DNA of 64,000 nt from Canna indica (lineage: Eukaryota; Streptophyta; Magnoliopsida; Zingiberales; Cannaceae). Under the pieces are notes generated by a model. The model was not told the DNA's origin and did no database searches. It was given only the letters and a program-made list of their open reading frames with translations. Of this stretch, positions 21,560-33,019 are shown one piece after another. Each line of letters opens with the position of its first letter. The stretch's first letter is position 1. Made by a program: the position numbers and the translations under genes. Location of the stretch: assembly GCA_034359265.1 (NCBI GenBank), contig CP136896.1:18259501-18323500 (forward strand). The letters are read 5' to 3'.

Positions 21560-22194
21560 AAATAACTATATTCCCAAATTGTCCAATCAGGGACAATTCA
21601 AGAATTATACGTCGTATAAAAGATCATCTACTTCTTTTATAAGAATATATAATCCCCGAACGGATCTAAGGTTTTGCTAAATCATATCCGACTCGTCGAT
21701 GCGTACGTGAAACATATGAATTCGTCGGATGCATGATTATTTTCTAAATGTTTCGAGACAGTTCGAGTCCATATTGGACGATTCCGGCGCGCGTCCGAAG
21801 TGGACGATTCCGGCGCGCGTCCGAAGTGGACGATTCCGGCGCGCGTCCAAAGTGGATAATTCCAAAATTAATCTAAACCCTACTAATTAATCTAACAAAT
21901 TAAACAATTAATTAAATAATTAATTAACAATTAATTAACAATTAAAAAATAATAAAAAATTATATATTAATCTACAAATTCCGGCGCTGGAGTCAGGTGG
22001 ACTCCGGCGCCGGCGTACAGTGGCCGAACACACTGTCCGACCACTGTACAAGGTCCGGCGGCGGCCATCGGCCGACCGCCGCCGGCCGCAACGGGAAGAG
22101 ACGACCGGCCGGCGAGGTATACCTGAAAATGTCGGCGTCGTCGGCGTCGGCAGCGGGAGGAAGAAGGGTCGGGTGCGACCGCGTGCCCTATATA
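21560..22194 (-). promoter_or_regulatory. CACTA transposase upstream region
   Basis: Noncoding between the right subterminal repeats and the hairpin. It is AT-rich (21860-21970), then GC-rich (21980-22180; CCGGCGGCGGCC-like). TATATA in the CCCTATATAAACTT stretch (22186-22199) could serve as a TATA box in either direction. The small GC-rich ORFs here are chance. Confidence 0.45.
21776..21853. repeat. 26-bp tandem repeat, three units
   Basis: Units at 21776, 21802 and 21828, each GGACGATTCCGGCGCGCGTC plus CGAAGT, with a decayed fourth start at 21854. Each unit is itself imperfectly palindromic (GGACG...CGTCC). Confidence 0.9.
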
Positions 22195-22502
22195 AACTTA
22201 TCAGCAACGGCTCACTCGCCCGTTAGAAAGCCGTTGCTAATAAGTTATCATTAGCAACAGCTCACTTGTCCGTTAGCAAGCCGTTGCTAATAAGTTATCA
22301 TCCGCAACGGCTCACTTGTCCGTTAAAAAGCCGTTGCTGATAATTAACATTATCAGCAACGGCTCGCATGTCCGTTATAAAGCTGTTGCAGATACAACAT
22401 ATCTGCAACGGCTCGAGCGGCCGTAAGAATGTCGTTGCAAATAGCAACGGCTTGAGCGGCCGTTGCTGATAACCGTTGCTGAAGACTCAATTTCTAGTAG
22501 TG
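22195..22502. repeat. Right subterminal repeat region of the CACTA
   Basis: About seven 45-60 bp modules, each holding a CAGCAACGGCTC half and an AAGCCGTTGCTRATAA half in inverted orientation, ending with the TIR (CTAGTAGTG). Motifs match those of the left end. Confidence 0.85.
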
Positions 22503-23697
22503 GGGGTTGAATATTATGTCAACTAATTTTTTTTTGCCTAATTTCGATTTTAATTATTTACGTGATTACTTAGGCAATTCACAAGTCGAGCAATAAGCAA
22601 AGCAAAATATAAATGATAAGCAATAAGAAAAGCAAGACAAACAATGCTAACACAATGATTTATAGTGGTTCGGCCCCAATGCCTACTTCACCACCTAAGA
22701 ACTCTGCTTAGGATTTTTATACTAGTTAAACTAGATTAATGAGTTTCCCTACAATGAGGACTTTGCACCGGAAAGTCTCTGCTCTCAAACCGAAGACACT
22801 TCCACACTCGGAAGTATCTTGCCTTCCTACCGAGAGCACTCTCCCACCTCAACCATAAGGATAACTCAACTAATCCTAGTAAACTACGTTTACACCGATG
22901 GAATTAAGCCTTAACACCAAGGCAACCACCAGCTCAATCAAATCTAGCAACCTAGGTTTACACACTTGAAAATACAATAAAATAAATAATAAAATACACA
23001 AGTAATGGAGCAAATAAATAATATAACTTATACTTAGCTCCAAACATGAGTCATAGTTCCTCTTGATGCCTCAATGATGAATCGATCAAAGCTTTGAAGG
23101 CAAAATCAAATTTTTATCATGAGAATTAGGGTTTACAAAGGAATGACTTAAGAAATCTTTAGAGATGATTAAGGATGCTTAATGAATGTCAAGATCAAGG
23201 GAGGAAGACTCTCATGGTCTTGTATTTATAGACCATGAAGAGAAGAGACAACTCATCTCTTCTCAATGGGCAGATTTTTGCCCGTTATCGACCATCGATT
23301 GCTCGCTGGTCGATCATTGGTCGACCGACTGAGCGACCGCAGCATTATGTGCTTTTCGGGCTCGATTCGATCGACCGAACCTACGACCGAACCTGAGAAA
23401 GTAGCTTGTTTGCTGATTTCTTATCGCGTTCTTCATTTCCGGATTTCGGGTTTGGCTTTTGGGTTCTTTGCATCATAAAAGAGAATTACATATACATTCT
23501 AGATACTCTAAACCTAAACTCTAACTTCCCAACGAATCCGAGCGCGTCGACGAGCATCCTTGACAATTTCTTCGATTTCTCTGATTTTTCTGATCAGGGA
23601 CGTCGAATCTGAAAGTATTTTTCAATGAAACATTAGTTCCATATTTGTTATGATCAGAATTAAGATTAAGACCAATGTAGAAAATCTTAGGGCAACA

Positions 23698-23712
23698 ATT
23701 ACCCCTTTTTGA
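23698..23712 (-). other. Polypurine tract of the SIRE-like copia
   Basis: Minus-strand CAAAAAGGGGTAAT sits directly against the 3' LTR start TGTTGCCC. Plus-strand DNA synthesis of LTR retrotransposons is primed at such a tract, and its position fixes the element's orientation. Confidence 0.8.
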
Positions 23713-24062
23713 TGATGACAAACAACTTTAAAAAAATATTTTCAATAAAGTATTAAGGAATTCAATCATGGGATTTCTCTCCCTATCATCATACATATTT
23801 ACATAATAGAACTCTCCTTATTTATATGCACGATTTTCCTATATTTTCTTCTCTTTTACCTATATTTTTCTCCCATTTTTGACATCATTCAAAAAGGACG
23901 AGAAAAGTAAACCAAAAGTCAAAGTTGAAACTCTAAAAGATTTTTCAAAACCGCAAAAGTCTCAACTCAAGAGATGAAAACCAAACATCGAATAAGAGAC
24001 TAAGTCATACATGATATCGTGAAATGATAAATGAAATCTAAAATCAAGAATCATGTAGTAAC
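23713..24062. other. Copia internal noncoding, left of Harbinger
   Basis: AT-rich body sequence next to the PPT. It includes TTGATGATGACAAACAAC, a phrase common at the edges of this copia type. No ORF. Confidence 0.6.
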
Positions 24063-24534
24063 TTAGGGCCTGTTTGGTTAGCGAAAACTAATTTTTGATT
24101 TGGTTTCAGTAAAACCAAAAACTTGGTTTCAGAAAACTGGTTTCGGTTTCAGAAAACCAATTTTCTGAAAACGTGTTTGGTTAGCAAAATCAGTGTCAGT
24201 TTCAGTTGATTGAAACCAATGAAAACTTGTTTGGTTATAGAAAACAGTATTAGTTTTCATCATGCAGTTTCAGTGAAAACGTGTTTGGTTAGTGAAAACT
24301 CACAAGTGATGCTTATTTGAGATAAAACTATGTTGACATAATTCATTTGAGATAAAAATCACAAGTGATGCTTATTATATCATCCTTAGAAAATATTATT
24401 GTGACATAATTATAAATAAAAACTCAATCTCTCAACGCCGATTTGCCCAAATTTGATTTGTAATTTCCTCCCTAACTGCGTGCATCACATTTTGGTCTGA
24501 AGATTCTCCCACACCTAAAGTATGTAACTTCGAC

Positions 24535-25180
24535 CTTCCAAACTTGAGAACCATGATTCATCTAAATTTTAAAAAAACTGATTCTTTTTTTACTCCGATT
24601 GAACCAATAACACATTCCAAACTTGAGAACCACAGCTACTGATTCAAGAGTCGTGTAGATCTAAAAACACTAATACCTGATGAGCTGTTAAATACCATTA
24701 TTCTTATATATCTCTCTCTTTTTTACTTTGATTGAACCAATAACACTTTTCAAACTTGAGAACCACAGCCACTGATTCAAGACTCCTCTAGATTTAAAAA
24801 CATGATTACCTGATGAGCTAAATACCATTATTCTGATTTTTTTTTACTTAGATGGAACCAACAATACATTCCAAACTTGAGAACCACAGTCATTGATTGA
24901 AGACTCGTCTAGATTTATAAACACGAATACCTGATGAGCTAAATACCATTATTCTGATATTATCTTTTTTTACTTAGATTGGACCAATAATACCTTCCAA
25001 ACTTGAGAACCACAACCACTGATTCAAGACTAATCTAGATTTAAAAACACGAATGGCTGATAAGCAGTTAAATACCACTATTCTGATTTTTTTTACTTCG
25101 ATAAAACCAATAACACTTTCTAAACTTGAGAACCGCAGCCACTGATTTAAGACTCATCTAGATTTTAAAAAACTAATATG
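24535..25180. repeat. Tandem repeat of about 120 bp, five diverged copies
   Basis: Each unit contains AACTTGAGAACCACAG, ACTGATTCAAGACTC, ATCTAGATTTAAAAACA, CCTGATGAGCT and AAATACCATTATTCTGA followed by a T-run. Copies start near 24538, 24614, 24750, 24870 and 24998, with a partial at 25120. The units diverge by substitutions and small indels, so the array is not recent. Confidence 0.85.
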
Positions 25181-25320
25181 ACCAAAATGACTAATTAGTG
25201 ATAGAAAGTTACAAGAGTGAAAAGTTCCAAGAGTGCAATAACATCTAAAATTAATAATTTTACATGTCCAACATAAGTTTATGAAAATTAAAATAGTCCA
25301 ACATAAGAGTGCAATAACAT

Positions 25321-26316
25321 CTAAACTAATTTATCAATATTTTGAACCCAATATTTCATGCGGTCCTCTGGCATTGACATAAAAATAGCTCGAGCTCCAG
25401 CATCATCCTTAAGAACCATTGTTGCCTTGAAATAAACTTCATCAGATAAATTGGGAATGGTATCTAACCGTGCAATGCAATTAGGAATTGTATGTGGATC
25501 ACTGCATGAGCTACTTGTTGCTGCATTCATAGATAACTTACTTGCAGCAAATGAATTTAGTGCACTAGTCATTTGATCAAATCCTTTTGCAAAAATAAGG
25601 TCAGCACTCTCTCTTGATTTACCTCTTTTCTTGGTTCGAGATGAATGAGTCGCACTTGGAACAGGTTGCTTAGATGATAAAGTCTCCTCATCTGACTAAT
25701 CCTCAATATCTATTGTTCTTTTGTTATGCCCACCATTTCCTATGAAATCATCCTCCAATGCTCGTTCGTCATCAGAAGTCAACGGTTGTTGCGTAGAGGA
25801 TCTTGCTAACATACCATTAGCAGATTGATTTTCAAATATCATATCCATCAAGTGGTAATGTTCAGGTGGACCCTTTTTCCACATTTTGTACGCTATCCCT
25901 GATTTCTGTGTATACAAAGAAAATGCATTAAAAATATCTAAATGAGAAATATATGCAAAATATATAAACCAATTCAATATAAATTAACTCATATCGAAAC
26001 ACTATTCCACACTGTTTCATCAGCCTCGATTTTGTTGGTATTTGGATTCCACGCGCGTGACGCCGGTATGGTTAATTAATTCCTTGAAATTTCGATACAG
26101 CCGATGAATACGATTTTTCTTCTGTCTACACTTTTCTCCCCCAAAGTTAATTTCACATTTCTCATATAATTTTTCACTAATTTCTTCCCAAATGGAGGGC
26201 TTAAAGTTTGTGGTACCATTTGCCGCAAAATATCCTTGCAAAATGAGTAAAAATTCTTCGGTGATATTAGTGGGCCAAGTTTCAATCTTTTCTCGAGATT
26301 TCCGAGGGCCAACCAT
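25321..26316 (-). pseudogene. Harbinger Myb/SANT-like protein gene
   Basis: Minus-strand exon 1 starts MVGPRKSREKIETWPTNITE at 26316 and carries a Myb/SANT-like DNA-binding fold (LQGYFAANGT, FKPSIWEEISEKLYEKCEIN, KCRQKKNRIHRLYRNFKELI). The continuation NPNTNKIEADETVWNSV is in another frame, so a frameshift lies near 26045. After an intron (acceptor ACACAG, exon from about 25905) comes KSGIAYKMWKKGPPEHYHL, a TAG after RTIDIED at about 25696, and a C-terminal part ending at 25321. In PIF/Harbinger elements the Myb-like protein recruits the transposase to DNA and nucleus. The same domain also occurs in host L10-interacting-type proteins. Broken here. Confidence 0.75.
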
Positions 26317-28290
26317 ATCTTATAAAAAGATCCGCTGAAATTAGAATGACAAATAATTTTACTAGTTAGAAAAGTTGTTCAAGCTACAAATTTTACTTGC
26401 AAAATGAATAAATCTCCTTTCCTAATGATGCTAATGATGCTAATGGGAAAGAAAAAGAACTAATGATGTGCGAATGAAAAAGAACTAATGTTCAAGCACC
26501 TTAATCAATGTAATGAACATACTGGTTTATTTAGGTTTAAACTTTTGTTGCAATCACTGGGATTTGTTCTTTTCTTTTATGTGAGAACAAAATCCATAAG
26601 ACAAGGAAATTAATATTCTAATCAAGAAAATAGCCAGAAGTTAGTTTGCAATGTCCATAAGACATTAAAGAAACTTCAGCTTCATTGGTATATACCCAAA
26701 TAGGAGTTAAATAATAATGAAGCATTTACATAAAACCCAAAAGTAAGTTACTGCAACCTACCTCTTGAATCAAGCCTTGTGCTTTCATGAGATTTCCAAG
26801 ATTGCTATGAGCATCAACCTAATTTTTGTCAAGATTAATACCTATACATCAGAGAAGTTAGGCCGGAGCTGCAAATAAAAATCAGTAAGTACAAAAATAA
26901 AAATGAGATAAAGCGACCTGAAGATAAGACCAACTATCGAAACAAAGAAATAAATTTTAAAATCTTGAAAGCTAGCTTTTTGCCAAACAACACAAGGCTA
27001 TAGTCAACATAAAAGCTACTGATACTGGCATTCTGCAGGCATCCATCAAGTAAAGACTGTCGAAAGTAAGATTTATCATCTAATGAATCATTGAAGAGTT
27101 GGAATCACCTTTTCAACAAAAGAACAACTAAGTACAGATGCAGTCATGCAAACAAAGGATGTAAATATGATAATATGTAATTTGCTATTTTTCAGGTGAA
27201 AAAGGACTCTATCTTCTAAAGAATCGCTGAAGAACTGGAGTCACCTTTTCAACAAAAGAACAACTAAAGTACAGATGCAGACAAAGGGTGTAAATATGAT
27301 AATATGTAATTTGCTATTTTTCAGGAGAAAAAGGACTCTATCTTCGACATTTCCACTTTTCACAAGTTCTAGGGTTATGAGAGAAAAAACAAATAAGGCA
27401 AGATATAAAAGTCATATTCCAGCAAGCTTTGCCCAAAAATCATTCCAAATCTTAGTTTGTGGTAGTGTTACTTAAGCAACTATTACAAATAATCATAATA
27501 TCAACATGTTATTGGTTGGCAAGTTTACTGAGAGGAGTAACTAATACTTAATAGATAGAATTAGTAACATTATACTTAAATCCAAGCATGTTCAATGGCA
27601 GTTTTTTATTTTCAAACTATAGTTATAGATGTGAACAATTGAGAGTGTATAATCTTATCTTTGCTGCCAATCACACAATATCTTCCATACAAACATGGTA
27701 AATGGAAACTACATAGAAAGAATAAATAATACAGTTGATGGAGAAACTAGAGTCAAAATCAAAAGAAACAAAGCACTAGAATAAATCTCAAGTCATAACA
27801 AGATGCAGACAAAGCTAACAACATATTAGTACGTAAGCAGCAGTTAATGACTGGAAATAAGATGATTATGATATAACTAATTAGGATATAACTAGTCTAT
27901 GCATTAGTGATGATTATGAGATATGTCGGGCTTCCTTACATTTCAACTACCTCTCTGCTATGCAGTTCTTTGATCGGCAAAGGCTGTTTACCACCATTTT
28001 CAACACAATATCAGTAAACAATATCAGTAAATAAATGCCAATGCAACTTAAGAATATTAGTAAACAATATCAGTAAACAATATCAGTAAACAATATCAGT
28101 AAACAAAATCGGGAAGATGAAATCCAGTATAAAGTCGGAAATCAAGAAGATGAAATCCGATTGGAGATGGAATCGGCGATGTAGATGCAGTTGAGGTGAG
28201 CGCGTGGAGGTGAAATCCGGACGAATATGTAATCCGGTGATTACCGAAGGAAGCGACGATTTGGATTTGGAGATAAGATCTGGCTGAGAA
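26317..28290. other. Harbinger interior, no DDE gene recognised
   Basis: AT-rich DNA with no long ORF. It holds a direct duplication (units from 27106 and 27242, about 136 bp apart, sharing CACCTTTTCAACAAAAGAAC and GATAATATGTAATTTGCTAT) and an array of a 13-bp CAATATCAGTAAA unit (about 28008-28105). It is where a transposase would be expected. Confidence 0.6.
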
Positions 28291-28510
28291 GAAGAAGACC
28301 ATTCTTATGCTAGATCTGGCTGAGAAGAAGAAGGTCGAGCCAGATCTGGTCGAGAGAAGAAGGGGTCAGGCCATTTCTGGCCGAGAAGAAGAAGAGGAAA
28401 GTCGGGCCAGATCTGGCCGAGAGAAGAAGAAAAGAGAGGGGTCAGGAGTCGCACTTGTCGTCGCGACCAAGAAGAAGAAGGAGAAGGGAAGAAGGAGGAA
28501 GTAACCTGTA
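28290..28510. repeat. Purine-rich degenerate repeat in Harbinger end
   Basis: Repeats of GGCYGAGAAGAAGAAG and CCAGATCTGG(T/C)CGAGAGAA give strong purine bias on the plus strand. Open frames on both strands here come from the repeat and look non-genic. The sequence after 28510 (CGCACAGG, TTCGCGGAGTC) may be a remnant promoter or UTR. Confidence 0.7.
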
Positions 28511-28894
28511 GAAGCATAGTCGCACAGGATTCTTCGCGGAGTCGTCGCCCTTCGCGGCTCAAGGAGAAGGGAGTCTCGCCAAATCGATCGCCAGGAGAAG
28601 GGAGTCTCGCGAAATCGGGTTTTGTGTTGAAACCAAGATTTCTGTTTTATTACAAGTTTGCCACCGCCCGGTTTCATTTTTTTGAAACCGCGTGATTTGA
28701 AACCAACGAAAACAGGTGAAGATTGTTTTCACTTTCCTTAAGAAAAGTTGGTTTCGCAGAAACCGGTTTTCGGCTCGGTTTTGATTCGGTTTCGCGAAAA
28801 CATACAACCAAACAAGATTTCGTAAGTTGGTTTGGTTTCGCTGAAACCAAAACCACGAAACCGAGTTTGGTTTCGTTAACCAAACAGGCCCTTA

Positions 28895-31527
28895 AGTCTC
28901 GATATTTTCAAGTATCGGTCAAATAGTCAAAAATTATTTTAGAAATAAATTTTCTCATCAAATGAGTATAACGATACCATAAGTGAATTTAAAATATCAT
29001 ACTTCAAGTCTCGAAAATCTAATGAAAATTTAAAGTATCGAAAAAAATAAGCAACTTGAGAAGAGTAATACTTTAGTGACAGTTTTGTAAATAAATGAGA
29101 TTTTTATAATATTTTCAAAAATCATTCAAATATTCAAAATACAAAGATATGGTCATGTAAAACATGTATATCAAGTTTGAAGTTGAACTAATGTTATTTG
29201 ATCAAATTTTCAACTTAGCACGGTTTCATTCGAAAGACATAAAAATATGAAAATGACTAAGTATCAAATTTTGCTATCTACTCATGTTTTCTGTAACTTA
29301 GGCATCTAGACATCTAACATGAGTGGATCTAAGTATGTGACTCAAGTTTGGGCTTGAAATGAAATTTCTAAGTCACTTTGTTGACTTAGGTCAAAGTATA
29401 CTTCAAGTTTACAAAAGTCAAACTTTTAAATCCATATAAAATCATATTTTTGATGAAAACTTTTGAAAGTTTAACTAGAAAAACTAAATTTTTCAAGGAA
29501 TCTATAGGTTAAAGAATTAGTTAAAAGTCAGTTTTCTATAAATTCATAAAATTCTTGAAAGTTCAAGTGCATTTTCGTAAATTTCAAGTATTTTTCCGAA
29601 AGTTATCATTTTTTGTTCAAACTTCCAGATATCGCTGAATGATTATTTGAGATGCATGTGTCAAGTTTGAACTCAAAATGAATTTTCTAAGTCTATTTTT
29701 TAAACCTATCTCGATTCCAACCAAAAACTTATTTTCAAGATATCGCTCAAGTTATCAAAATCATTTCTATAAATGATTCTACTCAAGCAGTGATGTGAAT
29801 GATATTAGACATCTAATCAAAATGGTATATATGAGTTTTCATTTGAAGTTTTTGACGAGAAATCAAAGTATCGAAAAAGTGAGTATTTCAAGTAAGTGAT
29901 ACTTTGTATTTTTGAAATCCAACTTCAAAATTCCACTATAAATAATATTCTTGATGAAACTTTTTAAAAATTTTACTGAAGAAACTAGATTTTTCAATGA
30001 ATGTGCAGTTTCAAGAATAAGTTAAAAAAAGATTTTTCTACATTTTTTAAAAATAACTGAAAATGCTAAAATTTCAATGATATTTACGTAATTATTAGTT
30101 ATTTTTCAAAATGTATTCAGTTTTCATTCAAACTTTTATGACACCACATAATGGTCATATAAAGAGTGTATGTCAAGTTTGAGATAAAAATTATGTCCTT
30201 AAGTCAAGATATCAACCTAACACAGTTTCATTCAAAACTAAGCTAGTTATTATAAAACTTCCTAAGTGTCAATCTTATCATTTACTTGTGATTTTTAAAA
30301 TTTAAACCTATAAACACCTAACATGGGTAACTATAAACATGTTTCTCAAATATGGATTGAAAATGAAACCTCTAAGTCAATTTGTTGACTTGGGTCAACT
30401 TGGTTCGGAAGAGGTTATCATGAAATGACCTCTAAGTCATTTTATCCATATCAATATGATTTTTTCATTATAAATGCATGTAAACATGTCATACCTATTC
30501 CTAAACATGCTTATGAAGTTGGATTTATAATGAAGTGTCCAAGTCGATTTGTTGACTTGGGTCAAACTTTTCCAAGTTTAAGTCCCCTAAAATGATCTAG
30601 TTATCATCTTGTTCATCTACACATTAAATTTTCAAGTTTAAATGCCTAGAATTATGTGACATGTGTATCTAAACATGTTTACCAACCACTAACTCAAAAT
30701 GAGATCTCTAATATGAATTTTAACCTAGAGCAAGTTTCATTCAATCAAGATATCATGAAATTACTTAAGTTATCAAAATTTTACCTACTTATGAAATTAC
30801 ATATATTTGTCATGCAAAACAAATCACGACTATAGAGACGTCATTATAGCACAAGTATTCAAGTATTATACTAAGATTTTTGCAAAATCAACCTCATACC
30901 TCATTCTTGAAAATTTTCCCAAACTTTTCATTTTCTTTTCAATTTTCTTCATGATAGCATAGCCTTCCACTAATATTCTCAACTTGCAAGTACACTTCAT
31001 TTGTAGATTTAATGAAACTAAAGCTACTAGCAAGCAACGCAAACCAAATAGCAAAGAGAAGAATCAAGTATAATTTTCAAAATTCATTTTGCTAAATAGT
31101 TTGAAATCTGTTTCAAAATATATTATCATGAATCCAAAAAGAATCAACAGATCTCAAAAATATAAAATATTTGAAAATTAAGATCTCCAACACTTTCTAT
31201 TGGTTGAAAATCGAAAGGTCGTAATGAGCCTATGATTTAGAACCGCAAGGTCGCTTAGGCCCGTTATAGGCCACTAAGGTCTCCAAAGAGACCGGGAAAT
31301 CAAAATCAAAAATTATTTTTTGAAACTATATTAAGAGTAGATAAAATCAACTCGAATAAACAATATCATATACTCCAACTTGAATGAAACAAAACAAGGT
31401 AAGGAGATGATACCAGATTACTTAAGATGTCATTTTTCATACCTTAGGCATCATGATGATTTGAAGTTACAACCTCTTGGAGATTTTTTGTTTGGATCCA
31501 GGGTCAACTTCAATATTTCATTTCTCT
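28895..31527. other. Copia body without pol
   Basis: 2.6 kb of AT-rich DNA where protease, integrase, RT and RNase H should lie. No motif is visible. It contains diverged repeats of a unit with CTAAGTC...TTTGTTGACTTGGGTCAA (near 29370, 30375, 30545) and TCAAGTTTGA...AAATGA phrases, so it seems built by old duplication. Confidence 0.65.
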
Positions 31528-32977
31528 TTACCCTTGTGTGGCATCTCCCCCTACAAGAGAACATGATACTTTTGGTATCCAAATCCCTTTGGGTCCTAGG
31601 GGATTAGTGGGCTTAGGTACCCAATGTGTCTTAACAACACTAGGGTTCACTTTAAAAGCACAATCATAAGTTGAATGCCCATATATGTCACAACAAAAGC
31701 AATGACCATAAAATTCTTTCTTTTTACCATTCTTAAGAACATGAGGTCTAATGTTAGAATGCTTGGCAAGAGAAACATGATGAGCATGAGCATTCTTAGA
31801 TGAAATATTTTTCTTCCTAGGATTTCTCAAAGATGAAGCATGTGATAAATTACTAGTTTTCCTACTCAAGAAAACAACCATATTTTTTAAGTCATTAATG
31901 GATTTGTGTAAAGCTTGTATTTGAGATTTCAACAAGCAATTTTCATTTCTCAAAATATCATGCTCAAATTTGAAATCATTTGTACAATCCTTACCATTGA
32001 GATTCACATTATTTTTGGTGTTCTCATTTTCATTTCTAATTTTTGAAATCTTAATTAAGAACTCATCATTTTCAATTTCTAATTCTCCATTTCTATGTTT
32101 CAAGTCATTAATTTCAAGTTTTAAAACATCATGACAAGAATCAAAAGAGTTAGTATTCAATTTTTCATTTTCTAATTCATGCACATGAGAACTAAGTCTT
32201 AAATTTTTCTTCTTTACTTTTCTATTTTCCTTGTTCTTTTTCATAAACAAGACATACATTTTTTGAGATTCTTCTAATAGTTCCTCATAAAACATGTCAA
32301 GAGATTTGGAGTTACTAGAATCACTATTTTGATCATGACTAGAAGATGGTAAGCATACCTCATTCTGAAGACCCATGAGGCAAAAGTTCGATGTAACTTT
32401 ATCGTCATGTCTAGAAGAGACTTCACTTGATTGAGATGTGGATGGAGAAACACATTTCTTCTTTTTGGATTTCTTCTTCAAGAAAGAACAATTCATCTTC
32501 TCGTGTCCCGTCTCTTGGTAAAGGAAGCACCTAAGTTTCTGTTTCTGATTCTTGCTTGTGCTCCTTTGGCTAGAAGTGGTTTTGGGCATCAAAACCAAGG
32601 TTAGTACTATGGGGATGACTATTGTCATCACCACCTTCATCAAAAGTGCCAATCTTTTCGGTTTTGACATAATCATAAAGCATATTTAATGTGGCCCAAA
32701 TATCATATGCGGAAGAACAATGCATAACCTTTTCAAGTATATCATTTGAAAAAGAGCAATATAGAAGATGCGTTGTTTTAGCATTCAATTCAAATAATTT
32801 AGCTTGTTCTTGTGTCCAATCATTAATGTCAATGGTGGACTTAACATATTCATTTTCTAGCATGCACCATAGATCTAAACTTTGTATTTTAAGAAATGTA
32901 TACATCATACTCTTCCAAACACCAAAATTTATCTCATCAAACCTAGGTGGTGCAAATGCTATATTCTCTAGTGCCAT
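31528..32977 (-). pseudogene. SIRE-like copia gag, frame-broken
   Basis: The start MALENIAFAPPRFDEINFGV (32977) and W-x-x-x-M-Y-T-F-L block are the copia gag N terminus, followed by AKTTHLLYCSFSNDILEKVM and YDIWATLNMLYD. The frame changes near 32600-32676, and much of the usual mid-gag is missing. The second frame has a long Asn/Lys/Glu-rich region predicted to be coiled coil (ELENEKLNTN, LEINDLKHRNGELEIENDEF, LLKSQIQALHKSINDL). Two zinc knuckles follow: CFLYQETGHEKMNC, whose second Cys is Tyr, and an intact CFCCDIYGHSTYDC. It ends NPLGPKGIWIPK, a phrase typical of gag just before protease. Gag packages element RNA; no pol follows. Confidence 0.82.
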
Positions 32978-33019
32978 TGGAATATTTGATTTTTTATTTA
33001 TTTGTTATTGATTATTTGT

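Larger units (their letters stand above)
15587..22502 (-). mobile_element. CACTA (En/Spm) DNA transposon, complete but degenerate
   Basis: The left end is CACTAGTAGAAAAATGGGCA and the right end in reverse complement is CACTACTAGAAATTGAGTCT; both run on into TCAGCAACGG. The flanks are GGG at 15584-15586 and 22503-22505, the 3-bp duplication expected for CACTA. At 6.9 kb it has both canonical genes on the minus strand, transposase first (21326-17843) then a second gene (17767-16232), and subterminal repeats at both ends. Coding frames are broken, so it is non-autonomous today. It inserted in the copia 3' LTR at a G-run. Confidence 0.92.
15485..23697 (-). repeat. 3' LTR of the SIRE-like copia (split by CACTA)
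   Basis: 15485-15586 plus 22503-23697. The outer end is TGTTGGTGAAATGACATACA; the inner end is GGGCAACA. Without the CACTA it is about 1.25 kb and matches the 5' LTR at 34298-35502 along its whole length. In minus-strand sense a TATA box (TATAAATAC, near 23222-23230) precedes the R-U5 blocks. The G-rich tract 15510-15540 corresponds to the shorter G-run of the other copies. Confidence 0.85.
24066..28891 (-). mobile_element. PIF/Harbinger element, transposase-less
   Basis: The ends are GGGCCTGTTTGGTTAGCGAA and, inverted, GGGCCTGTTTGGTTAACGAA, nearly perfect. The flanks are TTA at 24063-24065 and 28892-28894, the signature Harbinger duplication. Both termini carry several copies of GTTTGGTTWG and GGTTTCRG-type subterminal motifs (24070-24300, 28620-28890). 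The only coding unit is a Myb/SANT-like gene (26316-25321). No DDE transposase domain could be recognised in any frame, so it would need help from another element. Confidence 0.88.
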
